Source of the DNA: Pogona vitticeps
Lineage: Eukaryota; Chordata; Lepidosauria; Squamata; Agamidae
DNA length: 64,000 nucleotides
Assembly: GCF_051106095.1 (NCBI RefSeq)
Contig: NC_135786.1
Coordinates: forward strand, 28,237,001 to 28,301,000
Direction: 5' to 3'
Position numbers and translations under genes: made by a program. Position 1 is the first letter of the stretch. Every line of letters starts with the position of its first letter. The notes beneath the pieces were generated by a model that had not been told where the DNA came from, ran no database searches, and saw only the letters and a program-made list of their open reading frames with translations. Shown piece by piece: positions 1 through 12,440 of the stretch.

Positions 1-295
1 TCCCAGCTGCCATCACATTTTCCTCTGCTGTTTTCACTGCCCACCTGCACCACCCTAGAGATGCACAGAGCTTGGAAAAGCTATTCTTCTTATAATAGCT
101 TCTAGTATCCCTCATCCAGAATACGGCCACACTAGCCAAGAGACTCTAGGCTTATATTTCAAAATGTATCTTTTTCAGAGGCAGAAAATTGAGGGAGAAG
201 ATGAAGATTTGGGAGCTAAAATAAGTCCAGTCTGCCTTTATATTTTAATTGAGAGGGATTTCGTTTTGTGTGTTCATATATACAGCCATTAGTCT

Positions 296-766
296 GTCCT
301 AAGTGGTGCTTGGGTCCAGGCTATTTGAAGCATCATATCACTCCATATCAACCTTCTCAGCTTTTAGGATCTTCCGGGGAGGCCCTTCTCTCGGTTCCAC
401 CACCTTCCCTAGCTCGTTTGGTGAGGATATGGGAGTGACTGCTCCTAGACTTTGGAATGCATTGCACTGAGAAACCCTTCTCTCTTGTACTTCTGTCACC
501 AGGCAAAGACCTTCCTCCTCTGGTAGGCCTTTTAGCAGTACCTTATCTCAGGAATGCTGGTTTTTAACTTATAGGTTTTTTAATGGTTTTTATTTGCGTG
601 TTTGTTATGCTTTATTGATTTAATCTTAATGCTTAGTTATCTTTTAATCATGATATTTATATCATGTTTTAAAATTTCTTATTTTTACTTCTTGTGAGGC
701 TTATTGTGAGTCTTGGGTTCCTATGGGGAGAAAGGTGACATATAATAAATTAATAAATAAAAACTT
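296..766 (+). mobile_element. L2-clade LINE, 3' end relic
   Basis: Degraded 3' end of an L2-type non-LTR retrotransposon. Bases 310-470 read like the C-terminal part of the L2 ORF2 protein (a GYLK..SPY-like run, then a stretch before 'LWNALH'). An A+T-rich 3' UTR follows, ending in the (AATAAA)-like tail at 744-766 that L2 copies carry. No open frame survives, so it is old. The clade call rests on similarity to the better-preserved copies at 34.1-35.6 and 51.4-52.4 kb in this window. Confidence 0.6.
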
Positions 767-769
767 TTT

Positions 770-1916
770 CTGAAGTAATGGGCTTGGTGTTTTTTTTTCC
801 AAAATTGACCAAGTACATCTAGACCTCTGTGAACCACAATGTCTAGCTAAAAATTCCATCTTCCCAGCCATCAAAACATCTTGCATTCTTAGTTGACTTA
901 AACTGTGATGCCAGTCTTTGGTTTAGCAAGATATGAATGGGCATTTATGTCCATTACTTGTCCCCCCTCTTCCCCCTGTTTCTCCTCCTCCTCTAGAACA
1001 CTTGTGAAAAGAAGATTAGAAGTTCAGTCTTATGCTTTGATGAATAATATCTCACTGTGTCGTATACTGTATAACCCTCCAAACTGTGGTTAATTTTAAT
1101 CATGGTGAGTTTCAGTCAAGTCATCAAAACCTTATTTTCAGTTTAATTTACCCATAATCAAGACAAACCATAGTTGTCAACTTCTACAATATAAGATGCT
1201 ATTCATCCAAAATAAAAGTGAAATAATTTTAACTCTTCCTCTAGGTCACATGGAAGCATTACGTAAATCCAATTTCTGATCATCATTTAGCAGGTTGTCC
1301 AGACAAAGCCATCTTTTTTACACAAATGTCTTCAGCTAACTACAGTATATTATTTCTCCAACGGCGCATTGCCAGGATGTCATATGCCATTCTATCTTGT
1401 GTTAAGCAATATTATTCTTGAAACCAAACACACCAGGATATTATTTATTGCATACATATTTTGTTTAAAATCCACTTCAAACATTTCATGTAGTCATAAT
1501 ATCTGGGATTATCTTGACTCATCCATTTGAATAGCAAAAGGAAGAAGCATCACTGTTTTATTTATTTTTCATTCATTCATTTAAAAGACCTAAATGTGTC
1601 CTTATGCTTCAAGGGACAAATTCATTAAGCTGTGATTTTTGTTTTCAAAATATCTCAAGCTTTAATAAAAGTTCACTACAAAAGACAATTGAGACGTAGA
1701 TGAATAGAGATTCACCACAAATATCTCCTCAAAATTTATGTAGGTTTCATCCTGCTGATGTAGCAGTATTGGGAATCAAATCTTTCCCTTTGGTTCAAAA
1801 TCTATTAACCTATTCTTTAATAATTTAAATAGAAAATCTGGTTTTTAATCTCCTTAATCATCTTTACTGAGACATCTTTCAGAGCAGTTCTCTGAGACAG
1901 ATTCAAATATGTCACA
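770..1916. other. A+T-rich stretch, nothing recognised
   Basis: No repeat family, RNA gene or plausible exon was recognised. Short open frames here (for example 905-1093) have no recognisable domain and look like chance. Confidence 0.5.
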
Positions 1917-1917
1917 G

Positions 1918-2011
1918 ACACACACACACATATATATATATAAATATAGATATATCTATCTATCTAAATCTATCTATATCTATATCTATATCTATATCTA
2001 TATCTATATCT

Positions 2012-2046
<35 letters not shown>

Positions 2047-2054
2047 TAGATATA
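1918..2054. repeat. Compound microsatellite (CA)n(TA)n plus (TATC)n/(GATA)n
   Basis: A short (AC)n/(AT)n run is followed by TATC/TATATC repeats that switch into GATA repeats near 2014. The two halves are reverse complements, so the array is a long perfect-style palindrome able to fold into a hairpin. It is the first of three tetranucleotide arrays within 800 bases. Confidence 0.95.
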
Positions 2055-2113
2055 AATCACATATACCAAACCTAACATCTGGCTAGAGATTGCAGATATA
2101 GCTTTTTTGGTCT

Positions 2114-2115
2114 CT

Positions 2116-2185
<70 letters not shown>

Positions 2186-2242
2186 TTTCTTCCTTCCTTC
2201 CTTCCTTCCTTCCTTCCTTCCTTCCTTCCTTCCTTCCTTCCT
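2114..2242. repeat. (CTTT)n-(CTTC)n polypyrimidine tract
   Basis: About 129 bases of almost pure pyrimidine on the plus strand: CTTT units to about 2182, then CTTC units. The bottom strand is pure purine, the composition known to favour triplex (H-DNA). The Lys/Arg/Glu-rich open frame read from it on the minus strand is an artefact of the repeat. Confidence 0.95.
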
Positions 2243-2544
2243 GAGCACTGCAAAGTTTAAAATTATGCATGTATATGCAACATAGGAAAAAATTAAAATA
2301 AATTATCATGTTAAAACAATTAGACTATTTTTGACCTGAATTAATCTACTTCAATAGCATTATCTCAGCCATTCACTAGATCTCCTTTTGGACATGTGGT
2401 TGGGGCTTAAATTGCATGCACATAAGTTCTGCGTTGATTGAATTTCTACACAGTCACAGAAAATTTGGCCTCTATCCAAGCAGAAACAATTTTTAAAAAC
2501 AATTTAAAAAGAAACTTGGGTAGCTAAAGTGCCAGCCATGGCCC

Positions 2545-2692
2545 ATGTATGTATGTATGTATGTATGTATGTATGTATGTATGTATGTATGTATGTATGT
2601 ATGTATGTATGTATGTATGTATGTATGTATGTATGTATGTATGCATGCATGCATGCATGCATGCATGCATGCATGCATGCATGCATGCATGT
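2545..2692. repeat. (ATGT)24-(ATGC)12 compound microsatellite
   Basis: 24 uninterrupted ATGT units (2545-2640) switch to about 12 ATGC units (2641-2691). Period 4 with no stop codon in several frames produces spurious open frames on both strands. The ATGC half is self-complementary and alternates purine and pyrimidine. Confidence 0.97.
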
Positions 2693-2699
2693 AATATGC

Positions 2700-3888
2700 T
2701 GCCTGGGACTCAATATAATATAGTTTTTTAAAAAGAGTTAAAATACAGTAAAGCTACAAATAGTAAAACAGAATTAAATTCATTTATTATTAAAATCCAA
2801 TTAAAATTAAAACATTTAAAACATCTTAATTAAAATAATAAGCCCCTTTTTATAACCACAGTGGTCCCCAGGGAAATCATTTTTTAAAAAAAGTATTGTA
2901 CTTTGCGGCTGAAATTCAGTGGCAATCCACTAAAGCTAAAGAAGAACCTCAATTAGGCAGAGTGCTAGCCTTTTGGTCAGTGTTAATTTGAAGGCACAAT
3001 CTCCAACTGCTGTTCTTTCCTGGGGTATTCTCCAGCATTTCTTTTCCTGTGTCTTTGATTGTTTTGCTATAACAGCTCTTTATTATTTAAGAGTTTACTT
3101 GTGCTTTAAGAAGCTTAAATCTATGGGATTATTTAGCATCAGAGAACTACAGCTGCAATTACTGCTGCTGCTGCTTTATTGAACTTAGTTCCTGTGAAAT
3201 ACAGAGTATATAAAGGTAGAAATTAGTGAATGAAATCTATTTAATGAATTATGATTTAATGAATTTGCCTGAAGGAATACATATGATTCACAGAGGAATA
3301 ACATTTTATGAAATAAAAATATATTTTTTAAAAAATCTTACATTTACCACATATTAAATAGTATGTATGACTATGAAAATAGTTAGGGATTCATGTAAAT
3401 TGCAACATAAATTTTATATAAGAAATTCTATTTTATGACAGGAAAATGTTTTTTACAAATTGCATGTGATGCAATATTTTACAATTTCGACATACATTAG
3501 ATACATATATTAAACTCATATACTGCTTGCAGATTTCCATACATTCACTTGTTTTTACATGTTACATACTGATTTTATATATTGTAGGAAACAGTTCCTT
3601 TGTTCACCAAGAGAAATGGATATAGATTAGAAAAGTTACTCTATTGCTCTGTAACTCCCAGAACCCCTAGCACACTGCCAGTTGGGTGGTCTATAAGCAG
3701 TAGTGCAAGTAATGCTAGAATACAACCTGTAATTAGTACTTAGAGGTGAGTACTCTTGCTTTTCTTGTGATGCATCTCCTCTTCTAGGCAGTCACTTATT
3801 CATAAACATGAAAGCTAAAATCTTGAATTATAACACTGAAAGCTAATTGCCTAGAATGTTCCACAGGTGCAGTTTTATAACAGCAGCA
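2700..3888. other. A+T-rich stretch, nothing recognised
   Basis: Low-complexity A+T-rich DNA with no family or exon recognised. There is a tiny CTG run near 3165-3175. Confidence 0.5.
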
Positions 3889-3909
3889 AGCAACAACAAC
3901 AACAACAAT
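3889..3909. repeat. (CAA)n microsatellite
   Basis: Six CAA units adjoining the SINE/CR1-tail composite that starts at 3910. Probably expanded from that element's tail. Confidence 0.8.
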
Positions 3910-4056
3910 CTTAGAATTGCAGCGCTGGAAGGGAACCTATGGATCATAAAGTTCAAGGAGGCACAGTGGGGAACCAAACTGCCAATCTGGTTTGAGCAGA
4001 GGGTTGGACTCAATGGCCTCATAGGCCCCTTCCAACCCAATTATTCGATGATTTAT
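3910..4056. mobile_element. SINE tail (minus) fused to a CR1-like 3' tail (plus)
   Basis: Left part (3910-3990) matches the reverse complement of the tRNA-headed SINE at 50833: TTAGAATTGCAGCGCTGGAA, then GGAGGCACAGTGGGGAAC. Right part (about 3992-4056) is a plus-strand tail of the GGGTTGGACTCAATGGCC...CCTTCCAACCC type, as found at CR1 and CR1-tailed SINE 3' ends. The result is a small inverted structure with similar tails facing outward. It could be one rearranged insertion or two adjacent ones. Confidence 0.6.
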
Positions 4057-4059
4057 AAA

Positions 4060-6810
4060 CTTGTACATGTGAAACAACAGCTGAAATCTTAAGCCATTGG
4101 GCGAAGGTTTTTGAAGCCTTTGCATGAGATTAGTAAGTATAGAAGAAATTGGCTGAAATCCTGTTGTGCAATTAGAGTAACATTTAAATGCAAGCTGCCA
4201 TACTGAGAGTTGTGTGACTTGGCATGCAGTGGGTAAGGCCTATGGAGATTTCTTAACTGATGGCAGTGAATGAGAAAATTGCACAAGCATCTGTCAGATT
4301 CACTTTGATTTGGATTCCTTCACTGAGATTGGACCCGATGGCAAATTATTCTATAATTCTAAGGTTGAGAACTACTGCCTTAGACCAATGTGTAGACTGG
4401 CATATAGAGATATTAGCTTTAAAAAAAAGGTACAGAAAACTATCCTTAAGTCATCCAGGTCTATAAGGAAAGTAGCTGGCTTGTTTGGAAAAGCAATGGG
4501 GTTCTTGAGTCCATGTCTTGAGCTCAGCATCTACAGTTTGTTACATGGGTGAAAATATGCATCCCTTCCATTTTCAATCAAAAGGTATTTAAATAGAAAG
4601 CTGATAGTTTTGTAGACAACTGGTATTTTCAATAATATTCTTTTCCAAGCTAACACCATCTTTGTGGGAATGCATTAAATGAAATACATGGATGATAGAG
4701 ACTGGAATGCCACATAACTACAATTAACCGCCATTAATTAAAGCCTGAAAGATAAATGAGCCATGAGATCCATTTATTCCTAGGTTGCGAATATTTAAAT
4801 TCATTGTAAGATGCCAGCCCATTTTTCACTTCGCTGAAGGCCTGACACTGCAAGAGTTGAGGACAGAACAGCAGGATCATAGTCTTAGTCCCTGGAACTA
4901 GCAAACAGCTGCAAGTATGATGGCTTGATACAGTCTCCACATTCAGGGTCATTTGACTGTGTGAGTGTTCATCTTTGCAGAATCCTATATATATCCTATA
5001 TATATGATGTTACCAAAACTTTGATCTCAGAGAAAGTATTGGAGGGAAAACACTTTCACTGCTTCCCATCTATCTTATAACTAATTTCCTCTCATTTAAA
5101 CCAATGGGACAGAATTGATCTATAACATCTTCTGAGTAGGGATGTAGATCCCTGCTTTTTCTTACAAGAGTCAACATTTTCAAAAGTCTTTTCACTGGGC
5201 AAGTAGAAATTATCCTTCCTTCCTTCCTTCCTTCCCACTTTTTTTCATGAAAAGTTATCAAAAGTCGTGAGGGGGAACTGAGGCAAAATCCCTGCACTGT
5301 GTGCAGTAAACCTTGGATTAGGACACAGGCCCTCTTATTTGGCCTTAGTCTTTTTTTGTAAATTATTTTGTTAATGCTACTGCTAATTGGGAAAAAAGTG
5401 CTGATCATTTTACTCTCATACGGGAGTGAAAGGTCTTTTAGGAAGAGTTGACCATTTTCTGATGGATGTCATGGCACTCTTCTTCCTTGATAATGAGAAA
5501 TTACATCCTCACTCTGGCACTACCATAGATCAGGAACCACTAGAAAAGTAGGTCTGGAGATGAGGATGTCCACTGCCATTGCCAAAATATACTTTTTAAA
5601 AAGCCACTCCAACATCTGAGAGGAACTAGCTCTTGGTGTTTCTGTGGCAGCTGAGAGGGAGGACATGAGCTTTCCTCCCCTTCCTCAAGGATAAATTATC
5701 TTCTTCATCCTTAGGAGGGGAGATCTAACAGCTAGAATCCTATTTGGGATGTATGTAGGCATTAGGTGTAACTGGATATGTCACAGGAGGGTATATTGCC
5801 AATTAACAAGTTGCTGTTCTCATGCCTGATCTCAGTGCTGTTCCATGGACCACAAAACACTGTAGTGACTTTTTGCATTAAATATATTGATTGAGAGTTA
5901 ACCAGAGTTAACTGATTAAGCTTCTAAGGGACTCTAGTACAATCTTTGATTTTCTTTATCATTTTGACTCTGCTACCAGCTTCTAAAATGTGCTCCATGT
6001 GCCAAGGAGTGTTGCTGTTTTGAAGAAAAACCAAGTTTAGAGCCTCTGCTCCCAGAACTAGTATTGTGATACTTTGGAGTCCGTCAGAATCATTAAAGGA
6101 CTGGTAATTCTGTCATGCTTCCTCTCTATTGACCTTCTATAACATGGCACAGACCATTTTATTCACATAGACAGTTAAGGTGGATTATAGTTGAAAACTG
6201 TTTCACAAATAAACAAATTCAACTGGGCTGAGGAAACTGTGGTGCTCCTGATACTGTTAAACTCCAGTTCCTATCAGCCACATCCCACTTAGCTGATGAA
6301 ACAAAATAGAAATAATAGTTCTTCAACACATAGAGGACCACAAGATTCCTATCTGTGATCTTCAACATTGGACAAAAAGTTTGAAATCTGTACTCTAGGC
6401 TGTATTTCTTGATATGTACTTGTCATCCAAATTGACACTACTGGTGGGACGGACTTTCCCTCCCTCCTTCCTGCCATGGCCAGTCATATGATTCCAAAAC
6501 CCATTCCACAGAATTGAAAACTGCTCTAGAGGAGGTTAGGTGGATCTATGTGAAAACTGAGGAGGGAGGGAGGTAGTTCCATGATAAGAAATCAATTTGC
6601 ATGTTATTAGATCTGGCCCTATTACTACCCTGCCTTACTGCTCTGTTGCTACATCCATTTTTCATTTATTGATAACTGAGGTGATGATCCACTGTTGATG
6701 ATCCACTCCAGGTTTTCCGCAGCAAGGGTCATTCCAGCAGAGTGTCTTTCCACCAATTTTTTTTTTCAGTTTGACCCATCTCAGTGACTCTGACTTACAT
6801 ACAAGGATAA
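4060..6810. other. Mostly single-copy DNA
   Basis: No gene or full repeat recognised. It holds a short (CCTT)n run at 5213-5236 and a motif near 4365 resembling the end of a hAT-type repeat (GGTTGAGAACTACTG), too short to call. The 112-residue minus-strand frame at 5070-5408 includes the CCTT run and has no known domain. Confidence 0.5.
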
Positions 6811-6812
6811 TG

Positions 6813-6889
6813 TATTTTTGAACAACAAGTCCTAGTATTACAATACTCTATGCTGACTGGGAATTCTGGGAGTCATTGTCCAAAAAAAA
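6813..6889. mobile_element. Foldback MITE relic (ACTACAACTCCCAG type)
   Basis: Two imperfect inverted arms, TTTTTGAACAACAAGTCCTA on the left and CTGGGAGTCATTGTCCAAAA on the right, enclose about 35 bases. This arrangement is typical of the short palindromic DNA-transposon relics found across reptile genomes. Similar remains lie at 8591, 17325, 37800 and 40888. Confidence 0.45.
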
Positions 6890-8590
6890 GAGGAATGTTT
6901 CAAAGCTCTCCATATTAGTAGCATGAAAACATTGTAAGATCTCTTTGTGGGATTATAATAGTGATGGGAAAGAAGCACAGCATCAACATGCAGCAATGGC
7001 AGTCATGTACTGAGCAAACACCTATTTCCATCCAGCAGTTGGGCAAATGTCCCAATTAGCAAAGTGAATTCTGTCAAGGCATCCAGCCACACTCATGCAC
7101 ACAAATCTTCTGAGGGGAAAAAGATCAGTGTGGCCAGAAATCCAGAAGCAGGTATTTCATTTTGCAGTGTTTCTGCCTTGCTAAACTGAGTGGAGTAATG
7201 AACATGCTGGAGGAGTAAGTGAGAGGGAGGATACATGGAGGAAGAAGGGTAGGAGCACATGGAGAAAAAAAGCAGAGAACCATCTCTAAAGCAACCAAGT
7301 GAAGTCACAGGGTCACCTTAAACCCTCTGCAGTCCCCCCCCCCAAACCTGACAGAACCATTGCAAGCCCTATGGATCAGATAATCTTCGCTGTCTGCAAA
7401 ATGAAGGCTCAGGCTCGTCTACCCAGTACCCCACAAAGCAGAACACGTCACCTGCTTCATGTCACCTAGAACATTACAACAAGGTGAAGCAGTCAACAAG
7501 GGGAAAAAAACCATTTGTGATGAAAGGAAGTGAAGTCTGTCTCTTGACTGATGGCATTGCTCCTTCACTCTTTGTTTGTTGTCTTTAGCAGCATGAGTCA
7601 CTGTAATAATTGCAGCCAACAGCTAAAGGAGAACAAGGGTCATTGGCTCATTGTGACAAGAGGGCCACTTGGAACATATGGGCTCTGGAGTGGACCATAT
7701 GGATCCAGCCCCCACGTATGCAGCCAGCCATATGCTTGTGGATCCTGGCTCCAAAAAAAAATACTGTTCCTTCTTCCCTGTGGCTTTGACTAGGTCATGA
7801 ATCAGCTGCTGTCCAACATCTCATGCCATTGGGCAAGTTTGCTTTTAATTAGTACAGTGAGTTTCAACACAGTGTGCAGAGATTTCCAGGTAGAAACTGG
7901 ACAGATGGCTGTTCCCTGTTAGTCAGGTAGAGACTGGAGCTGGGTGTCCTTCCTCTTGCCCTTCTTCAGGATGCAACTTATCCTGTGTCCAAAACCAGCT
8001 GCATTTTCCCAACTTCCCATACCTTCCAATTCTATATGAAGCATCACTCTCAATTCCGTCGACCTATAGTGTTGACCTGCAAGCCCTTCAGGGAACATCA
8101 ACAAGCTGTTAACATTGCCTGGGTGATGGCATCCAACCAGCTAGTAGAGAATCTTTATCCTCTCCCTACTCTAGCCCCTCTCTTATGCTTCATCAGCCTT
8201 GACTGACCCCATCTGCCTGCCGATAGCTAGCATATGTTACATGCCTGCTGCTTCTCTGCTGGAAGTGGCTCCTTAAAGCTCTTTTTGAATCTGTCATACA
8301 AGACTAGTCTGGTTAGAAGCCAGTATCTTATGATCACTGGAGTGGAGATAAGAAGAAAATGGATACAGAATGGCAAAAAAGGTGAGTCTTCCCAACAGCA
8401 CAGCCATTTACTCTTTTGATGGGTAAGAAAAGAGTTCGCAAAATCAAAGCATTGCTCAGGATGCTTTAGTGTGTGATATGAGCCTGATTAGGATGTGTGG
8501 CTGCTATGAGAAAAAGGAGCTGCTCTGGATCTCATATTCTCATCATTCTAGTAACATATCATATTGAATTTCCCAAACTGACTATCCTCT
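6890..8590. other. Mostly single-copy DNA
   Basis: Nothing recognised beyond homopolymer runs such as C9 near 7337. The open frames of 60-80 codons here are not supported by any domain. Confidence 0.5.
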
Positions 8591-8671
8591 AGGTGGGTTT
8601 GACTACAACTGCCATCATACACCAGGAGCTGCAGACCAACACATCTGAAGGTCACCAGAGTGGGGAAGGCT
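8591..8671. mobile_element. Foldback MITE relic (ACTACAACTCCCATC type)
   Basis: GACTACAACTGCCATCATAC, then GAGCTGCAGACCAACACATC and a GTGGGGAAGGCT-like end match a very common reptile palindromic DNA-transposon pattern. Heavily diverged; family not named. Confidence 0.5.
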
Positions 8672-8679
8672 CATCCAGA

Positions 8680-9770
8680 AAAACAAAATATCCAGTCTTT
8701 ACAGATGCAAGAAAAAAACTGCTCCTCTTATTTTTCTTGTTTTTATCTATGCCATCTTAATGACAAGTTTTACTTGTATCTAGCTATGTCAGCTTAATGA
8801 GATGGGATTGCAGTCACTCATTGTCCACATAAGAGATTTCTGATTTGAGACTCAGATGCCAAAAGATTTCAGGGGTTTGTTTGGTTTTTGATGTGCTTTT
8901 TGTCATCATTTGCACAGAACACTGGGAAAGTAATGACTATATGAATAGGCTTTATTCTTAGACCAGTATCCTGTTGCCTGGACACAGAGTGGAAGAGAAT
9001 TGCGTATGATATGCCCACCAATAGAGTGGATGACAACTTACACAAATGATCCTGCACCCACAACAAGAACAAGCACAGAACAAGGAACCTACTAGAAGCG
9101 GGAACATGGACTTATGCAGTATCTCTTCTGCATTTAGGTAACAGGATACTAGCATTAGGAGTTAATGTTGGAACTTTTCTGTAAGTCTAAATGCTCAATA
9201 TAAGCAAAACATTTCTAACACGTTCTGCTTCTCATAGCCAATAAGACAACAGTTTCTCCATTTTCCAATGCTGTGCATTTTTAATAAATACAAAACAAGC
9301 AACCCTTGAAATATGCATATTTTCTTTTGCTAATCTTGGTCTCTCACAGCAGGATATTTCCCCTTCCTATATTTCTTACGAACCATGACTGAGGCTAAAT
9401 GGGATTGATATGACGTCATGATGCTTCAAATTCCCACACCCCTGAGACAAGCAGTAATAAATGGAATATGAATTGTTGACTGCATGTCCTTGTGAAAAGA
9501 CATCTCTGTGCTATGCACAGTACTGGTACCATATAAAAGAATAAGAATAGGAAGAGGGAGAAGGAGGAAGAAGAGAAGGAAAAAAATAATATCATCAACA
9601 AGAATACGAGCAGTAGTAACAACTTACCGTAACTATTACAACTATCTTTATTATTGTTACCAGTTTCTCAAAGAAGAATTTGACCAAGCTTCCCAAAAAT
9701 TACCTACAAAGGATTAAATTTCATCTACCATGTTAAACTCCTGGGCTCCAGTTCTATAAATACTTACCCC
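8680..9770. other. Mostly single-copy DNA
   Basis: No repeat or gene recognised. A purine-rich patch lies near 9545-9590. Confidence 0.5.
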
Positions 9771-9835
9771 ATTAACCTCAGTTCTATAAATACTACTGAA
9801 CTCAGTGAGACTTATTTCTGTATAGGGTTGAATTC
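9770..9835 (+). repeat. Short ancient interspersed relic (ACTTATTTCTG type)
   Basis: GAACTCAGTGAGACTTATTT followed by TCTGTATAGGGTTG matches a short, old motif that recurs in reptile genomes. Related scraps in this window are at 36587-36640 (minus) and 53795-53850 (plus). The source element is unknown to me. Confidence 0.4.
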
Positions 9836-10074
9836 CACTATGTGACATACAAAGCAAATATAATGTTTCTTAACAGAAAAGTTTTTATTTTTTTGAGGAT
9901 GGAGAAGTCAGTCTTGCTTTCTCTATATTAGTTCATTCTGTTTATGAGAAGATGTGTGAATTTTTAAAGGTTCTTCAAAAAGTGAATGAAATCACCCTCC
10001 ATTTGCACCAACCCAACTAAGTTTGTACACCCAGGCATGGTGAGGACTGTATTTACATGCCTATTGTGTAATTA

Positions 10075-10535
10075 TTGTTGGAGCTTTTTGTAACCTCACA
10101 TAGTGCCTTTAGTAGGTCTGGCTGGGAGAGATCTTTTTGGGCTAGGATGACTGTCAATCTGTCTGGCACTGGCCAATCATTCCTTCCTGACTCTGAGTTC
10201 AAAGAGAGCCTCACCTCTCCACTCTGTTTCTTTTCCTCTCTCTTTTGTCTGTTGAAGTCAATCTGTCTGTTGAAAGTTAGAATCTATTAAGGCCTGTTGT
10301 GAAAAAGCAGTCATGTTTTCAGTTTGCTGTTTGATCTATTCAATTGTAAGTAAATGAAACATTATTATTCTTCTACTAATGTTGCAGATTAAGTTATTAA
10401 GTGCCAGTTGATGAGAAAAGGGTGTGGATTATTCTGGGAAACAAAAACTGATTCTACTCTTTGAATCTCTGCACTTCTGCTGTGCAGCTAGAAGAATTTA
10501 GCCAGGCATTCCAAATTCTGTAAAAATTAATAGGA
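10075..10535 (+). repeat. Unclassified dispersed repeat, copy 1
   Basis: About 460 bases align, with substitutions and small gaps, to the reverse complement of 30757-31187. Strong blocks include GACTGTCAATCTGTC, TTGCTGTTTGATCTATTCAA, AAGTGCCAGTTGATGAGAAA, GGATTATTCTG and CTGCTGTGCAGCTAGA. Outside these limits the two loci do not match, as expected for a mobile repeat rather than a segmental duplication. No terminal inverted repeat, tRNA-like head or coding segment was seen, so the class is unknown. Confidence 0.75.
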
Positions 10536-10539
10536 TCAC

Positions 10540-12435
10540 ATACTTGGCTGAATGCATAGATATCCAAGCTGAGACTTTTGAGAAGTAAGGATTGAAAGCC
10601 CTCTCTCTGGATCGATGTTTTCTATCAATTTTCCTTTCTTCCACCTTAATTTTAATTTTAAAATAAATGTTCAAGTTCTTTTTCTCCTGCTTATGAAGAA
10701 TTTTGGAAATTTTGATATGCTCTTATTTTCTAAAAAGTATCTAAGTATTTTTTTTAGTTTCAACCCAACCTAGGACAACCTATGGATCTAAAAGAAGTGT
10801 AATTTTTTTGCTGAATATGGAAAACATTCTAAAATAACTGGGACATTATGTGCTCAAGAAATATGTTCCAAAATAAGTCTCGGTTTCCTTTTGCTGGATT
10901 ATATTTCCTATAAAAACAAAAACCCTCTAATGCTCCCAGAACTAGATACTGCTGTAGACAAGAATGAGTGGATGGATCAGTCATGCAAGTCAATAAATCA
11001 CTTACTATATTAGTATGTTTTGAATATGTTCAGTTTGTTTCCAAGAAATGTACAGATAAGAGACAGAAAATAAATCTTTTTTTAAAAAAATGGAAAAGAG
11101 CCAAAGAAAAGGTTTTCTTCAGTTTTCAGAAGAATACATTACTAATGAATAACTGACTTTTGCTGTATAGCTTTTTGCAGTAGAAGGCAATTCTCCCACC
11201 CCAAAAAATTATATTAAATTATTGATTTTATGTCAGCAAAATTACAGGGGGCTAATCCAGCCTTTGTACTGTATATATAACTGGCCGCTTGGGGCATTCT
11301 GGGAGTTATAGGCCAAAAAAGGTTTTCCCCCCCAGGCTCTACCATTGGGTGCAGGAATCTTTCAGCAAGCACAATTTTTCCACATGTGAAATGGCTGAAG
11401 ATAAGAGGACAGGATTAACTGTGAGGATATTCCAAGCACAGAGCAGCCCATGTGAGAAGCAAGGATGGGCCTGGGGATTGGATTGTATTTTGTTTAGATT
11501 TACAATTATTGTTAGCATTACTTGAGGACTGGGTGTTTTTTTTTTTAAGGTGGATACCCAATGTCTCTCCTAACTTCACCAGCCTTCATACATAGTATGA
11601 AGCTGTGCCTACCTGATTGGTGCAGAAGGCTGCAAAAAAGAGGCAATGCCAGCCTTAGAATGTGAAACTTCCTTTTTATAGATAATATTTTACTTCGACT
11701 TGATTTCCTTTTGCAATAACTGAGGAACCGTTAAATTACATTGAAATTCCAAGGAGGTAAATTTTCCACTGTATCATCCTCAAAGAACTGCAAAATAATC
11801 CTCCTTGCTCTACTAGTTGCACTCTACTAGTTTTATGTAGACAGTTCTGTGCAACGTATGGTTTCCCTTGATCAGGAAAAATGGCACCCATTTTTTTTTC
11901 TCCTGGAAGAAAAAAATTCTCAGGTCTTGACAATTCCCTCTTGATGTATTTTATAAAGTCAAGATCACTTAAACAGGAGAGAACAAATAATTTAATGAGT
12001 ATTCTTTACCTTTCCTAGTTTTGCAGGTATATTTTGTATCAAAGGCTTGTAGAACCCTATTTTTTAAAAAAATTAAGTAGAAATAATGATTGGAGTTACT
12101 TTTTGAATAATTATAACTAACTATTTAAGAGCCTGGAACTATAACTGCTATTACTTTTAAAAAATAACTTTCCAAGTTCTGGACTTCCTGAAATTATTAT
12201 GGTACTTCCCAAAATCCCTGTGCATGGTGGCTACCATCTCCTCTAAACTTCCCTTGGAGCACAGCCTGGAAAAGCCAGAGCATTCAGAATAGAGATATGG
12301 TGCAGATGCAATATGGTTGTGAACAAGTGACTTATCTGCTTTCTTGAGCATAGAAGTTAGTTTCTCCCCACACACACACCTTCCCCTGCCAGGCATTGTA
12401 ACTTACGAGGGACATTCTACTGTTTACATATATGT
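10540..12435. other. A+T-rich mostly single-copy DNA
   Basis: No gene recognised. Bases 11290-11325 (CATTCTGGGAGTTATAGGCC) resemble one arm of the ACTACAACTCCCAG foldback relics. Otherwise featureless. Confidence 0.5.
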
Positions 12436-12440
12436 GTGTG

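Noticed and set aside
1949-2054. GATA repeat as a sex-chromosome (Bkm) signal
   Set aside because: GATA arrays are abundant in reptile genomes; a 100-bp array says nothing about sex linkage.
2010-2731. Repetitive open frames (Lys/Arg/Glu, Met-His-Ala-Cys, Met-Tyr-Val-Cys repeats)
   Set aside because: They are translations of tetranucleotide microsatellites, open in several frames on both strands.
4355-4390. hAT terminal motif GGTTGAGAACTACTGCC
   Set aside because: A single 17-base match with no partner end or TSD.
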